A stretch of DNA of 6,196 nt from Bacillota bacterium (GTDB lineage Bacteria > Bacillota > Bacilli > Paenibacillales > Paenibacillaceae). The position numbers and the translations under genes were made by a program. Location: assembly GCA_023418755.1 (NCBI GenBank), contig JAEZZE010000148.1, positions 1 to 6,196 on the forward strand, written 5' to 3'. The notes under the pieces were generated by a model, which saw only the letters and a list, made by a program, of their open reading frames with translations, was not told where the DNA came from and ran no database searches. Every line of letters begins with the position of its first letter. Position 1 is the first letter of the stretch. This document shows, one piece after another, positions 5,561 through 6,196 of the stretch.

Positions 5561-5571
5561 TCCTCCTTCCT
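5561..5571 (-). promoter_or_regulatory. Ribosome binding site deciding the GTG start of the PDZ gene
   Basis: The - strand reads AGGAAGGAGGA, with GGAGG at 5566-5562, eight nucleotides before the GTG at 5553. This is the strongest Shine-Dalgarno sequence near the gene and fixes the non-ATG start. Confidence 0.85.
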
Positions 5572-5593
5572 GCGACTAGAAGCGTTTAACGCG

Positions 5594-5624
5594 AAAAAAG
5601 GAAGTTGACCGGCGGTCAACCTCC
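5594..5624 (-). terminator. Intrinsic terminator between ctpB and the PDZ gene
   Basis: On the - strand, the arm at 5624-5614 (GGAGGTTGACC) and the arm at 5610-5600 (GGTCAACTTCC) form an 11-bp stem with one G-U pair and a 3-nt GCC loop. Six U residues follow at 5599-5594. This is a textbook rho-independent terminator for ctpB. It leaves only about 40 bp before the PDZ start, with no convincing promoter there, so the PDZ gene may depend on read-through. Confidence 0.85.
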
Positions 5625-5647
5625 TAATTGGTATTCGACGGCGGCGG

Positions 5648-5680
5648 AAAAAATCCTTCTCGCGCCCTACCTTCGGGCGC
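5648..5680 (-). terminator. Hairpin after ctpB, weak terminator candidate
   Basis: GCGCCC (5680-5675) pairs with GGGCGC (5667-5662) around a 7-nt loop on the - strand, just after the ctpB stop. A six-U run (5653-5648) follows, but eight nucleotides separate it from the stem, which is too far for a standard intrinsic terminator. It may instead be a 3' end stabiliser or pause hairpin ahead of the stronger terminator downstream. Confidence 0.35.
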
Positions 5681-5694
5681 TGCCGTTTTATGGT

Positions 5695-6196
5695 TTATTC
5701 CGATTGTCCGGCCAGCTTGCGGGCTTCGGCAAGCGCCCTCTGCCACTGGGCATCGTTGGCGCGGTCCTGGATAGCGACGTACAGCTTCTCCTCCAGCCGC
5801 TGAGCCGTCCCGGCATCGACCTCTCCCGTCGCCGGCAGCGATTCGTCTTTCTGGAAGCGCTCGACGGCCTCCTTCGTCTTCCGGCTGTAATAGCCGTCCC
5901 GGCGATCCGCCGGATAGCCGACGCCCGCCAAAATCGTCTGCAGGTTCTCGACGTCTCCTCCGGTCGAGTCCAGCTTCAGCACCCGGTCCCGCGGCAGCCG
6001 CCATGCCAGGAAATAAGCGGGCTGGGCGACCGGGACGTCCGGCTCGAGCCCTTGCTCGTTGATCCACGTTCCGTCCGGCAGCAGCCATTTGTACACCGTC
6101 AGCTTGAGGATGCTGTCGTCGCCCAATTCGCCGTTGAAATGAACCTGTACCGTTCCTTTGCCGTAAGTCGTATCGCCTACCAGCAAGGCTCCGGCC
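5695..6196 (-). CDS. ctpB: S41 C-terminal processing peptidase, CtpB type (C-terminal part)
   Basis: The last 166 codons of a gene cut by the right edge of the window. The first visible residues, AGALLVGDTTYGKGTVQ, hold the catalytic lysine (visible residue 13) and the glutamine (visible residue 17) of the S41 Ser-Lys-Gln triad. The serine lies outside the window. DGTWINEQGLEPDV closes the protease core. A peptidoglycan-binding domain follows at visible residues about 72-138 (NLQTILAGVGY, then DGYYSRKTKEAVERFQKD and TGEVDAGTAQRL). The protease core plus C-terminal peptidoglycan-binding domain matches B. subtilis CtpA/CtpB. CtpB cleaves SpoIVFA to trigger pro-sigma-K processing during sporulation. 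The MinJ-like gene immediately downstream favours CtpB over CtpA. The class is certain; the paralogue is inferred from context. Confidence 0.88.
   Translation of the reverse strand, partial: AGALLVGDTTYGKGTVQVHFNGELGDDSILKLTVYKWLLPDGTWINEQGLEPDVPVAQPAYFLAWRLPRDRVLKLDSTGGDVENLQTILAGVGYPADRRDGYYSRKTKEAVERFQKDESLPATGEVDAGTAQRLEEKLYVAIQDRANDAQWQRALAEARKLAGQSE

Noticed and set aside
5554..5619. TTG start adding 22 residues to the PDZ protein
   Set aside because: The TTG lies inside the terminator stem, the added residues would be translated through the real ribosome binding site, and GTG at 5553 has an ideally spaced GGAGG.
5624..6088. 154-codon - strand frame over ctpB
   Set aside because: It is an alternate-frame shadow of the peptidase gene that continues through the intergenic hairpins.

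Overview
The window looks like chromosome of a high-GC member of the Paenibacillaceae (Paenibacillus- or Cohnella-like, Firmicutes). This is an inference from four things: strong AGGAGG-type ribosome binding sites, sigma-A-like promoters, Bacillus-type gene sets (sdpR-sdpI, ykkC-ykkD with its riboswitch, and ctpB followed by a MinJ-like PDZ gene), and a secreted protein with a copper amine oxidase N-terminal domain, which is common in this family. There are seven genes, one cut by the right edge. Three are on the + strand and four on the - strand.

Left flank (1-524): no credible gene. Positions 1 to about 338 hold a degenerate 51-bp tandem array of six full units and two partial ones. A C-rich stretch follows, whose - strand fits a G-quadruplex pattern. 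Then comes a clear sigma-A-like promoter (TTGACT-N17-TATTAT) overlaid by two near-identical TTTAG-N8-CTAAA dyads, which look like operators for the ArsR-type repressor encoded just downstream.

+ strand genes (525-3181): an SdpR-family autorepressor and an SdpI-family membrane protein overlap by 8 bp. Forty bp later comes a secreted protein with a signal peptide, a copper amine oxidase-like N-terminal domain, a DUF3887-like segment and an alpha/beta hydrolase with an intact Ser-Asp-His triad. No SdpC-like toxin gene is present, so this is an orphan SdpR/SdpI signalling or immunity pair, possibly co-transcribed with the hydrolase.

- strand genes, read right to left (6196-3194): the C-terminal part of a CtpB-type S41 processing peptidase, an intrinsic terminator, a GTG-started polytopic PDZ protein resembling MinJ, then a promoter nested in the end of that gene. 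The promoter drives a guanidine-I (ykkC-yxkD class) riboswitch with its terminator and the two-gene SMR efflux operon ykkC-ykkD. The ctpB to MinJ-like order matches the B. subtilis ftsE-ftsX-ctpB-minJ neighbourhood. The riboswitch explains the control of the SMR pair: guanidinium binding should prevent termination and switch on the exporter. The two gene sets converge with only 12 bp between stop codons.

No wholly new system is evident. The observations most worth checking are the paired SdpR operators, the orphan SdpRI-hydrolase arrangement, the higher-order structure of the 51-bp array, and an additional GCCCGGG-type pairing segment downstream of the riboswitch terminator.
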